NCBI GenBank assembly: GCA_947628755.1
Contig: CANRBC010000005.1
Span: 53,009 to 117,008 of the forward strand
DNA length: 64,000 nt
Reading direction: 5' to 3'
Source of the DNA: an uncultured Clostridia bacterium
GTDB taxonomy: Bacteria > Bacillota > Clostridia > Lachnospirales > CAG-274
Shown here: piece by piece, positions 51,435-59,091 of the stretch
Layout: the number at the start of each line of letters is the position of its first letter
How positions within the stretch are numbered: position 1 is the stretch's first letter
The notes under the pieces: generated by a model
Seen by the model: the letters and a program-made list of their open reading frames with translations, nothing else
Databases searched by the model: none
What the model was told of the DNA's origin: nothing
Program-made: the position numbers and the translations under genes

Positions 51435-52346
51435 TTACAATATATTTACCAAAGCTCCGCTTATCAAAGCAAATACCATTACAAACAGAATATACAACAT
51501 AAAATTCTTTATACCAAGCACAATTTTAAGCGCGCCGAGATTAGTTATTTTAGTCGAAGGTCCTGTTATCATAAATGCTGTGGCGGAGCCCATGGTCATA
51601 CCGTCTGCAAGCCATTGTTGAAGCAGGGGTATGGTACCTCCGCCGCAGGCATAGAGAGGAACGCCTATTGTGGCAGCCATAAGCAAGCCAAAGCCCTCGT
51701 TACTGCCGAAAAGTCTTGCAAAAGCCTCCTGGGGAACATATCTCTGGAACAGAGCTGAAAGCAGTATGCCTATGAGGAAATACGGTCCCGTAGCCCTTAT
51801 GTTCCTGCCTATATTCTTTATAAGCCTTATGAGCATATTGGGGTGAGTATCTCTGCTTGCGCCCTCGGAAAAGCCCGTAAAGTCAAAGAAATGCTTGTTT
51901 TTAAAAAATATTCTTATAACAAGTCCCGCTCCTATACCGCATATAAAACAGGATATAAAGCGTATGCAAAGAGCATATCTGCCCAAAGCCGCGCTGTATA
52001 TAAGCAGCTGTGGATTTAAAAGTATACTGCTCATCATAAAGGCGGCAAGGTAATCGTCCCTCATGCCCTTTTCTGAAAAGGCTGCCGCAAGGGGTATAGT
52101 GCCGTACATACAAAGTGGCGAAGCTATGCCTATAAGGCTTGCAGGTATGATACCCATTATTCCCAAGTGCTTGTCCTGTATTACAGACATAAGGGAATGT
52201 ATTTTCTGCTTGCCGAAAACCGATATTACAGAGCCTATGACTATACCTACTGCCCAATAAAAGAATATCTGTCTCAGCTGTATTTCAAAATAATACCATA
52301 CATATATGAATTCACGCCGAACTATTTCTGACAAAACAAAACACAT
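51435..52346 (-). CDS. ArsP/DUF318-family permease
   Basis: A 303-aa inner-membrane permease with about eight hydrophobic segments. It has the family signatures GIASPLCMYGTIPLAAAFSE and, near the end, PLYACGGGTIPLLQQWLADG followed by FMITGPSTKITNLGALK. Some members export organoarsenicals (ArsP); substrate here is unknown, and no ars regulator is adjacent. The two cysteines in those signatures are worth noting, since cysteines bind As(III) in ArsP. The ribosome binding site is weak (AGGAAAG). It is the last gene downstream of the DUF362 gene, 21 nt after it, and may be co-transcribed. Confidence 0.88.
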   Translation of the reverse strand: MCFVLSEIVRREFIYVWYYFEIQLRQIFFYWAVGIVIGSVISVFGKQKIHSLMSVIQDKHLGIMGIIPASLIGIASPLCMYGTIPLAAAFSEKGMRDDYLAAFMMSSILLNPQLLIYSAALGRYALCIRFISCFICGIGAGLVIRIFFKNKHFFDFTGFSEGASRDTHPNMLIRLIKNIGRNIRATGPYFLIGILLSALFQRYVPQEAFARLFGSNEGFGLLMAATIGVPLYACGGGTIPLLQQWLADGMTMGSATAFMITGPSTKITNLGALKIVLGIKNFMLYILFVMVFALISGALVNIL

Positions 52347-52367
52347 TCTTTCCTGCTGTTTGATTAT

Positions 52368-53837
52368 TTAATCTATACTTACCAACTGATACTCTCTTGA
52401 GCCTAAGCCTATTTCCTCTGCGTGTTCAAGAGTGTGAAGTCCGTTTCTGCTTTCTATACGGTTTACAAGAGATGCGCCGTCGCCGTCCTTTTGCTCATAA
52501 ACAAGGTCAAGACAAGCCTGATCGAGAGCAACGGGATCGGTTGAGGCGAGAATACCTATGTCGTGCATATCAGGCTCTGCAGGGTTGCCGTCGCAGTCAC
52601 AGTCTACGGAAAGGCGGTTCATTACATTAATGTATACCACCTTGCCGTCAAGATAGTCTACAACACCGCTTGTAGCGTCGCCCATGGCTTCAAGGAATTT
52701 GTCCTGTTCTCCGCCGCCCCAAGAGCTGGTGCTGGTGCCGCCGCTGTGTATCCACATTTTACCTTTGCTTGACGCAACGCCTATTGACATATTTTTGATT
52801 GCTCCGCCGTAGCCTGCCATTGCATGACCCTTGAAGTGAGCAAGGGATATAAGGCAGTCATAATTTGCAAGATGAGAGCCTACATAGTCCTTATCTATAG
52901 TAGTACCTCTTGGAGCAGGTATTTCCATAGAGTCTTCCTCGTCCATTATGTCTGCGCCCTTTTCTGTAATGGTATCAAGACCGTGATCCTTTATTACCTG
53001 CCAATGGGCGGCAGATGAGGCGCGACTTCCGCCGTAGGCTGTGTTGCACTCTACGATAGTGCCGTCTACCTTCTTAACAAGGTCGCCTATAAGCTCAGGT
53101 CTTAAATAATTGCTGGCAGGAGGCTCGCCTGTTGACATTTTCACAGCTACATTTCCCTCTGCGTTAAAGCCCAGTTTATCATATATTGCAACAAGAGCTT
53201 CGGGAGTAATGTTCTTTGTCATATATACAACGGGAGCGTTTTCATTTGTCTGCGCAACAGATGTGTTTTCATTTGACTGTGCAGCAGATGTGTTTTCGGA
53301 AGTTGTATCATTTTCAGATACAGCTGCCTTTTGTGATATAGTTATCGTTCTTTCTCCTTCGTTCCAGTCCACGTTAAAGCCAAAGCTCTCCGCAATAAAT
53401 CTTATAGGCAGCATAGTTCTGCCGTTTATAATAGTTGGAGCAGTATCAAGAGTGCTTGCATTGTCATTAAGATAAGCTGTTTCTGAATCTATGGTCAGCC
53501 TTATGACATTTTCGCCATACGTGAGAATACTTTCCCTTGTTTCGCCGTTCCATTCCACAGCTCCGCCCATATTTTCAATTATTGCCCTAATAGGCACAAG
53601 AGTTCTGCCTGAAACTATAACGGGTGTTGTACCATTACCGGAATCTATTTCTTTTTCCTCACCGTTTACCCTCATAACAGGGCTGTCGATTGTAAGCACT
53701 ATGGTGTTTTCCTCATCTGCGGCGTATGTAACGCTTTCGCCGTGTTCCCTGCCCACAAAAGCAAGAAATGCAACACAAATCAGCGCTACCGCAATTATAA
53801 ATACCGCCGCCCTTTTGATAACGAAAGATTTTGTCAT
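52368..53837 (-). CDS. Exported stalk-DUF362 protein
   Basis: A 489-aa exported protein: signal peptide or anchor (AVFIIAVALICVAFLAFVG), stalk domain (40-175; TLVPIRAIIENMGGAVEWNG and TMLPIRFIAESFGFNVDWNE), Ser/Thr/Asn linker with a repeated SNENTSVAQ unit, then a DUF362 domain (205-489; GNVAVKMSTGEPP, DCLISLAHFKGHAMAGYGGA, IKNMSIGVASSKGKMWIHSG, GILASTDPVALDQACLDLV). DUF362 is usually cytoplasmic and linked with ferredoxin domains; here it is outside and has none. A Cys pair sits in SVDCDCDGNP. It has a MerR-type promoter and follows the exported flavodoxin gene. Confidence 0.87.
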   Translation of the reverse strand: MTKSFVIKRAAVFIIAVALICVAFLAFVGREHGESVTYAADEENTIVLTIDSPVMRVNGEEKEIDSGNGTTPVIVSGRTLVPIRAIIENMGGAVEWNGETRESILTYGENVIRLTIDSETAYLNDNASTLDTAPTIINGRTMLPIRFIAESFGFNVDWNEGERTITISQKAAVSENDTTSENTSAAQSNENTSVAQTNENAPVVYMTKNITPEALVAIYDKLGFNAEGNVAVKMSTGEPPASNYLRPELIGDLVKKVDGTIVECNTAYGGSRASSAAHWQVIKDHGLDTITEKGADIMDEEDSMEIPAPRGTTIDKDYVGSHLANYDCLISLAHFKGHAMAGYGGAIKNMSIGVASSKGKMWIHSGGTSTSSWGGGEQDKFLEAMGDATSGVVDYLDGKVVYINVMNRLSVDCDCDGNPAEPDMHDIGILASTDPVALDQACLDLVYEQKDGDGASLVNRIESRNGLHTLEHAEEIGLGSREYQLVSID

Positions 53838-53883
53838 ATTGAAGCCTCCTTTTGAAATATAAAAAATGTATTTTATTACTTTA

Positions 53884-53914
53884 ATACTAGAACTTGAATA
53901 TGACTTTAAGTCAA
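53884..53914 (-). promoter_or_regulatory. MerR-type promoter of the stalk-DUF362 gene
   Basis: TTGACT and TAGTAT (minus strand) have a 19-bp spacer, the length typical of MerR-controlled promoters, and the spacer contains a 20-bp dyad, ACTTGAATATGACTTTAAGT. No merR gene is in the window. Confidence 0.55.
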
Positions 53915-54003
53915 TAGAATTTTCGTAAAAAAATTATTAAGTTTTTATTAAAACATTCTCCGTTATTTCATTTATTTGTAGAGCAGATTAATATTTGATA
54001 CTT

Positions 54004-55026
54004 TTACTTAAGCCCAAGAGAATTTATCCAGCTGCTCACCTCATCAACAGAAGCTCCGCCGCTGAAGCGCTGACCCTCAAGCCAATTTGCGCCTGTTGTA
54101 AGACTATGCATATTTTCTGCGCTTGAACCTATGGGACTGCTGCCGGAGGTACAGAATGGAATTACGGTTTTGCCGTTAAAATCATAGCTTTCAAGGAATG
54201 TATACATTATTTTAGGCGCTTGTCCCCACCATATAGGATAGCCTATGAAAACAGTATCGTAATCTTCCATATTTTCCACCCTTCCGGAAATTTCGGGGCG
54301 GGCGGTATCGTCGTTCTGCTCTTTATTTGCGCGGCAGTCGGTATTATAGTCAAGGTCAACCTTTGTGTAAGGTATTGCAGGAGTTATGGCATATATATCT
54401 GCGTCCGCCACCTCGGCTATTTTCTCCGCTACGCCCTTTGTATTGTTTGTTGCTGAAAAATATGCCACAAGAATATTGTTGCCGCTTTCCGTTGTTGCTT
54501 CTTCGGCTGTGGTGTTTTCTGTTGTCGCCTCGGCAGAAGTCATACTTTCTGTCTGTATATCCGATTTTTTTACAATGGTTACCGTTTGTTCCTCACTGCT
54601 CCAGCTTACCTCAAGACCAAAGCTCTCGGCTATAAAGCGTATGGGCAGCATTGTTCTGCCGCCTATTATGGCAGAGGGAGTATCAAGAGTATATGGTTCA
54701 TTATTGAGATAGGCTGTTGTACTGTCTATTTCAAGATTTATATTGTTATCTCCACTCTGTAAAGCTACCGTCTTTGTGTCTGAGTTCCATTCCACACTGC
54801 CGCCTATTTCCTCAACTACGGCACGAACAGGCAAAAGCGTTCTGCTGTTGACAATAACAGGTACTGTGCCGTTTTCGTCAATGCTTTTTTCCTCGTTATT
54901 TACAAGCATAACGGGGCTGTTTATTTTAAGCTGTATTGTCAAATCATCATTCTCTGCTGCATTTACTGCTACAACCGTCATAGAAAATAACATTAATGTA
55001 AAAAGTACCAATAAGATTTTTTTCAT
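54004..55026 (-). CDS. Exported stalk-flavodoxin protein
   Basis: A 340-aa exported protein: signal peptide (MKKILLVLFTLMLFSMTVVA), a stalk domain (30-150; TLLPVRAVVEEIGGSVEWNS and TMLPIRFIAESFGLEVSWSS), a Thr/Glu linker (TTENTTAEEATTES) and a C-terminal flavodoxin domain (185-340; ILVAYFSATNNTKGVAEKIA, YDTVFIGYPIWWGQAPKIMY, KTVIPFCTSGSSPIGSSAEN). Flavodoxins act inside cells as FMN carriers, so export with a wall-stalk is unusual. The domain is very similar to the middle of the 754-aa DUF362-flavodoxin fusion nearby. Confidence 0.9.
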   Translation of the reverse strand: MKKILLVLFTLMLFSMTVVAVNAAENDDLTIQLKINSPVMLVNNEEKSIDENGTVPVIVNSRTLLPVRAVVEEIGGSVEWNSDTKTVALQSGDNNINLEIDSTTAYLNNEPYTLDTPSAIIGGRTMLPIRFIAESFGLEVSWSSEEQTVTIVKKSDIQTESMTSAEATTENTTAEEATTESGNNILVAYFSATNNTKGVAEKIAEVADADIYAITPAIPYTKVDLDYNTDCRANKEQNDDTARPEISGRVENMEDYDTVFIGYPIWWGQAPKIMYTFLESYDFNGKTVIPFCTSGSSPIGSSAENMHSLTTGANWLEGQRFSGGASVDEVSSWINSLGLK

Positions 55027-55062
55027 AATATAACCTCCATTTATAATTATTCTTTTGTTCTT

Positions 55063-55576
55063 TTATTTCATTTCCTTTTCCCAGAAGCGTATTGCATTTA
55101 TTTCAAGGCTGTCTGCCAATCTTTCAAGTCCTTCGGTTTCTTCGTCGGTCAGTCTTATATTTGCCGCCTTTACCGCATCTTCAACATGGCTTATTTTGGT
55201 AACGCCTACAATGGGCAGAGTACCCTTTGCAATAGCCCATACAATAGGTATCTGAGCAGGACCTACATTAGCTCAAGCTGCATTTCTACCATATCTTTAA
55301 ATGCTGTTGGAGATGAAGCATCGGCGCATTGAGGTGTAAACTTATCGGATATGATATAGGAGTCTCTTGGTAAGCCCTTCAGAAAGCCTGCAAGTATCTT
55401 CTCCGACGTACCCATTCCGTAAGCATAAGCCGTATCCCAAAGGTCAAGCCCATTTTCCATAGCCTTATCAGAAATAGGTCTGAGAGCTTCTGATGTAAAC
55501 TCATTTCCAAAAGTTCCGTCATTTCCCCATGCCCAAGCGCCAAGAGCTATTTGGGGTAAATTTTTTTAATATTCAT
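55063..55576 (-). pseudogene. Aldo/keto reductase pseudogene
   Basis: Remains of an aldo/keto reductase of about 310 aa. The N-terminus (LPQIALGAWAWG, then LDLWDTAYAYGMGTSEKILA with the catalytic Asp/Tyr region) reads in frame only if one A is restored to an A7 tract 9 nt after the ATG. After MVEMQLELM a stop follows, and the sequence then jumps, in another frame, to the C-terminal AQIPIVWAIAKGTLPIVGVT and ISHVEDAVKAANIRLTDEE. About 130 central codons are missing. The ORF track shows only the 65-aa middle piece. It has a GGAGG ribosome binding site and sits between flavin reductase and exported flavodoxin genes. Confidence 0.88.
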
Positions 55577-55619
55577 TATTATTCCTCCTTAAATAATTTC
55601 ACAAATGCACGGTATAAAA

Positions 55620-56170
55620 TCATTCACTTTTCTTGGCAAAAGAAAGACATTTGCCTATAACATCACCTGTCCCAAGATATTGATATGTTGGGAACTCAAA
55701 TAGGACAGGCTTTAAGGTATTATAATTTATTTTGCCGTTACTATCCAAATGCTCCTCTGATACATAGGTATTGTCAATGGTACAAATAAAGCTTTCAAAA
55801 TTTGGCGTATTGTAAATATCTGCAACCGTACATTCCATTGTCAGAGGAGATTTGCTTATAATAGGCGTTCCCTTTTCGCCGAGTTCATAGTCAAATACAT
55901 TTGATTTATCTGTTTTTTTACCGCTGAAAGAGCCTGTATAGTCTGTTTCCTTCAAAATGCTTTCGTCAACAAGATTTATGGAAAGTTTATTTGTCCTCTT
56001 AATACATTCATTTACAAAATGAGGCTCTGCAAGACTGACAAGCACTCTGTCATGTCCTATTATGCCTATATGAGCAACAAGCGTCCATGTGGGTTTATCA
56101 TTGTTCATAGCTCCGATCACAGTTACAGGCATAGGGTACAATGCAAGAACAGAGCCGATATTTTTTTCAT
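55620..56170 (-). CDS. Flavin reductase-like FMN-binding protein, N-terminal frameshift
   Basis: A flavin reductase-like split-barrel protein (about 183 aa if repaired), expected to bind FMN. The body (MPVTVIGAMNNDKPTWTLVA, FVNECIKRTNKLSINLV, LTMECTVADIYNTPNFESFI, PVLFEFPTYQYLGTGDVIGK) is intact. The natural start (56170, with GAGGAGG before it) runs ATG-A7 and then leaves frame; one more A would give MKKNIGSVLALYPMPVTVIG. The ORF track therefore starts only at MYPMP, without a ribosome binding site. It could be a sequencing error, a phase-variable tract or a recent mutation. Its promoter carries two TetR-like operators. Confidence 0.82.
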
Positions 56171-56200
56171 ATTCAATTCCTCCTCATATAAAAACATTTT

Positions 56201-56257
56201 ATTCTGACGTTGTGTCAGTATAATTATAATACCATCATTCTGACGCTGTGTCAATAT
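56201..56257 (-). promoter_or_regulatory. Flavin reductase promoter with paired operators
   Basis: On the minus strand TTGACA (56249-56254) and TATTAT (56226-56231) are 17 bp apart. Two near-identical 21-bp sites, core TGACRCARCGTCA-type dyads (TCTGACGYTGTGTCA on the plus strand), lie at 56201-56221 and 56237-56257, spaced 36 bp. One covers the -35 and the other the region just after the start. The form fits a TetR-family repressor; no tetR gene is in the window. Confidence 0.65.
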
Positions 56258-56386
56258 GAAATTATAAAATTTTTCCGTTTTTCTGCAATATCATTTTTTC
56301 AAATCAATAATAATACATACGTTTCTGTACTGACTTAAAAAAAGTTATATTAAAAATCCAACAACAGTGGCAACGGGATTCTTATA

Positions 56387-56424
56387 CAAAATAGGCAGGG
56401 GATAATAATTCCCTTGCCTATTTC
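56387..56424 (-). terminator. Terminator after the 49-aa small ORF
   Basis: AAATAGGCA-GGG and CCC-TTGCCTATTT pair around ATAATAATT; on the minus strand it ends in GCCTATTTTGT. It lies 7 nt after the small ORF stop. Confidence 0.7.
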
Positions 56425-56430
56425 AATTAA

Positions 56431-56580
56431 TCATTGTCCGTTAAACATAGAAGCATAGCTTTCACTTAGCGCCCTGCCCTCCTCGCCTCCGTATGTCAAG
56501 GTCGGGACAGCGCTTGCGGCAACAACGTTATTTAAACTCAGTACGGTCACTTCTATTTTTGGTTTGCCATATATTTTCAT
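56431..56580 (-). CDS. 49-aa small protein, function unknown
   Basis: Too short for the ORF track. ATG at 56580 has GGGAGG 7 nt before it, and the stop is directly followed by a terminator. The product starts MKIYGKPKIEVTVLSLNNVV and continues AASAVPTLTYGGEEGRALSE. The opening Y-x-KP-x-x-EV-x3-S-x2-NVV-x-AS resembles a common group of roughly 50-aa clostridial proteins of unknown function, some of which lie near peptide-maturation genes. It lies 15 nt after the DUF362-flavodoxin gene and is probably co-transcribed. A precursor peptide is possible but unproven; it has no Cys. Confidence 0.7.
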   Translation of the reverse strand: MKIYGKPKIEVTVLSLNNVVAASAVPTLTYGGEEGRALSESYASMFNGQ

Positions 56581-56595
56581 AATGTCCCTCCCTTT

Positions 56596-58860
56596 TTATG
56601 CAGCAGCTGTATTTACAGTCTGCGCTTCTTTCAGACTATCAATGCTGCATACAGCAGAGTCCAGCCTTATCTCATTTCCGTTTGTATCTATTCTGAAAGG
56701 CGTTACTGTCATATCGGTATCGACACTTGGTATTTCTGTGATTTTAAATCCATAAAAATACTTTGAATTTAACCTATTAATATCGCCTGAGAAGTCTTTT
56801 ATAGACGTATATACTGTATCGGTGCTTTTTATTACGGTTTTTCCGTTTGCTTCAAATATAAAGCCGACCTGTCTGTAATCAAGACTGTCAACTCCTGCAA
56901 CAAAGCTGATACCGTCTACTCCCGAAGGCTCATATACAACATCGGAGCTGCTGCTTGAAGTCGATGCTTCCGTAGAGGTCTCTGAGCTATACGCAGTAGT
57001 AGTTTCCGTAGAGGATTCCGTTTTGGGCGGAGCGCTCAGAGCAAGGCTGTCAAGCCATTCCTTTACCGCCGCAGCAGAATTTACCGCATTGTCGCCTGTT
57101 GTCCAGAAGCCTGTAAGTACATTTGCGTTAGGTACTGTATTTTTTATTCTGTTAAAGCTCGTCTGAGGAGAGCTGCTTCCGGAGGTACAAAAGGGTATTA
57201 CCTTTTTGCCGGAAAAATCGTAGCTTTCAAGGAAAGTCATTATCGCCATAGGCGTATCTCCCCACCATATAGGATAGCCTACAAAAACCGTATCATAATC
57301 TTCCATGTTGTCCACCTTTGACGAAAGCTCCGGTCTTGCGTTATTATTTTTTTCTTCTGTTGCCTGTTGAAGTATCGTATCATAGTCGTCAGAGTATTCT
57401 CTTACGGTTTTTATTGTGAACATATCGCCGCCGATATTATCGTGAATGTAATCGGCTATTTTCTGTGTATTTCCTGTTCTGGAAAACGTGGCGATAAGTA
57501 TTTTTCCTGTTTTTTCCGCATTGTTTTGCTTATCTCCCGTTTTTACAAGCTCTATTCCCTCGGACTTTCCAAGATTACGGCTATAAAGCTTATCTGCAGA
57601 ATTATTCCAATGCTCGTGAACACCTAAATTCGTTACCTTATTGCCGTTGCCGTCATAATAGACCGTACCCGACGGAGCATTTGATACAAGTCCCGCTTCA
57701 TGGAGATAATTTTCAACATTTGGATTATTTTTCAACACGCTGTTATTATTTACCACAGTCGGCTCATTTATAAGGAAATCCGCTCCTACGGAATCTATTG
57801 CCACAGGATCCTGAGAAACAAATATACTGGAGGTATAATCGTTGTTAAAAGGAGATTGCTGCCACTTTGAATTATCTGCTGTTATTGATGAGCCTTCGGA
57901 TACGGCGCAAATAAGAGCGTCAAGCATATATAATACGGTCTTGCCGCCAAGCTCATAGTTTGCCATAAGATCCGTAAGAGGACTGTATATACCCATTTCG
58001 TTTCTTGTAAGGAACTGATGAAGATTTGCGCCCTCCGGCGGACGCATGGCATTGCCGTTTATAAACGAGCCAAAATGATTTTTACCACATAATGTAATAC
58101 CATAGCTGTGACCCTTAAGGTTGGCAAGATTTATAACGTACTCCGCCTCGGTAACACAGGTGGGAATATAGTTGACTGCCCCGCTGAATTTATAAGACCA
58201 ATTAATGGGAGCATTTTCGTCTGCAGCACCTGTATCTCTTCCCACAAAATTCACGCCTTTCAGACTGCCCTCTGTACACATACTTACCATATAGTCGGGG
58301 AAAAGACGTGAAACATCATACACAGTTATATCAGAGGGTTCAACTCCTGCTTCCTCCACAAGAGAAAGCAAAAGCGCCTTTAAAAGCACAGGGTTTGTGT
58401 AGCTCATAGCAGTTTCGCCGGAGGTATCATTGTCAAAAACGGCAGAGCCGTTTATATTTGCCTTAATAGCGATTTTCTCTCCTTTTGTATAGCCTGCGCT
58501 TTTATTTCTTGCCGAATTATGAGCTTTGAAAAGGCTGTCCCAGCCCTCCTTGGATGCATCCTTGCCGCCAAGCTCAGCTATGCTGTCGTTTACCATATCC
58601 TTTATTACAGCTTCATTGAAATTATCCGTATTCCACCAGTAGCCGCTGCCGTCCCAGTCTACGGAATCGGGCTCATGAGACCATACGACACGACCCGGCA
58701 TTGCTCCTATACCCTTGCCATATACCTCATGGTTTGGAAATACATTATCCTCCGCCGTCATATTTACCTCCTCGTTTTCCGCTGCCGAGCAGCAGCTCAT
58801 GCCTGCCGCCGATACAACAGCCAGCGTTATACTCAAAATAAAGGATAAAATTTTTTTCAT
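56596..58860 (-). CDS. Exported DUF362-flavodoxin fusion protein
   Basis: A 754-aa exported protein: signal peptide (MKKILSFILSITLAVVSAAG, then MSCCSAA, possibly a lipoprotein cysteine), a DUF362 domain (about 40-430; KIAIKANINGSAVF, AEYVINLANLKGHSYGITLC, SSIFVSQDPVAIDSVGADFL), a flavodoxin domain (about 455-600; ILIATFSRTGNTQKIADYIH, YDTVFVGYPIWWGDTPMAIM, KKVIPFCTSGSSSPQTS), a Thr/Ser linker and an unrecognised C-terminal beta domain (650-754). The same two domains are separate exported proteins at 52368 and 54004. GGAGGAAAA precedes the start. It is divergent from a LysR gene. Confidence 0.9.
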   Translation of the reverse strand: MKKILSFILSITLAVVSAAGMSCCSAAENEEVNMTAEDNVFPNHEVYGKGIGAMPGRVVWSHEPDSVDWDGSGYWWNTDNFNEAVIKDMVNDSIAELGGKDASKEGWDSLFKAHNSARNKSAGYTKGEKIAIKANINGSAVFDNDTSGETAMSYTNPVLLKALLLSLVEEAGVEPSDITVYDVSRLFPDYMVSMCTEGSLKGVNFVGRDTGAADENAPINWSYKFSGAVNYIPTCVTEAEYVINLANLKGHSYGITLCGKNHFGSFINGNAMRPPEGANLHQFLTRNEMGIYSPLTDLMANYELGGKTVLYMLDALICAVSEGSSITADNSKWQQSPFNNDYTSSIFVSQDPVAIDSVGADFLINEPTVVNNNSVLKNNPNVENYLHEAGLVSNAPSGTVYYDGNGNKVTNLGVHEHWNNSADKLYSRNLGKSEGIELVKTGDKQNNAEKTGKILIATFSRTGNTQKIADYIHDNIGGDMFTIKTVREYSDDYDTILQQATEEKNNNARPELSSKVDNMEDYDTVFVGYPIWWGDTPMAIMTFLESYDFSGKKVIPFCTSGSSSPQTSFNRIKNTVPNANVLTGFWTTGDNAVNSAAAVKEWLDSLALSAPPKTESSTETTTAYSSETSTEASTSSSSSDVVYEPSGVDGISFVAGVDSLDYRQVGFIFEANGKTVIKSTDTVYTSIKDFSGDINRLNSKYFYGFKITEIPSVDTDMTVTPFRIDTNGNEIRLDSAVCSIDSLKEAQTVNTAAA

Positions 58861-59034
58861 AGACTTTTCCTCCTTATGAATCTAAATTTTTTACAACATT
58901 TTTTAATAACTGTCGGACTGAGTTTTGTTATATTTGTTGTGGTATAGTGGTCTTCTCCGATAAGTGCAACTTTATTTTTATTTAATTATACAACCATAGA
59001 TTTAAAATATCAAATACGTATATTAAATGGCTTT

Positions 59035-59069
59035 CCATACTTGAAAGGTATGGTACAAGGTGTTATAAT
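59035..59069 (+). promoter_or_regulatory. lysR promoter with LysR box
   Basis: TTGAAA (59041-59046) and TATAAT (59064-59069), 17-bp spacer. CCATACTTGAAAGGTATGG (59035-59053), a perfect CCATAC-N7-GTATGG dyad, is centred on the -35. The leader is only about 16 nt. Confidence 0.7.
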
Positions 59070-59091
59070 CCATATAAAGGGAGATGATAGA

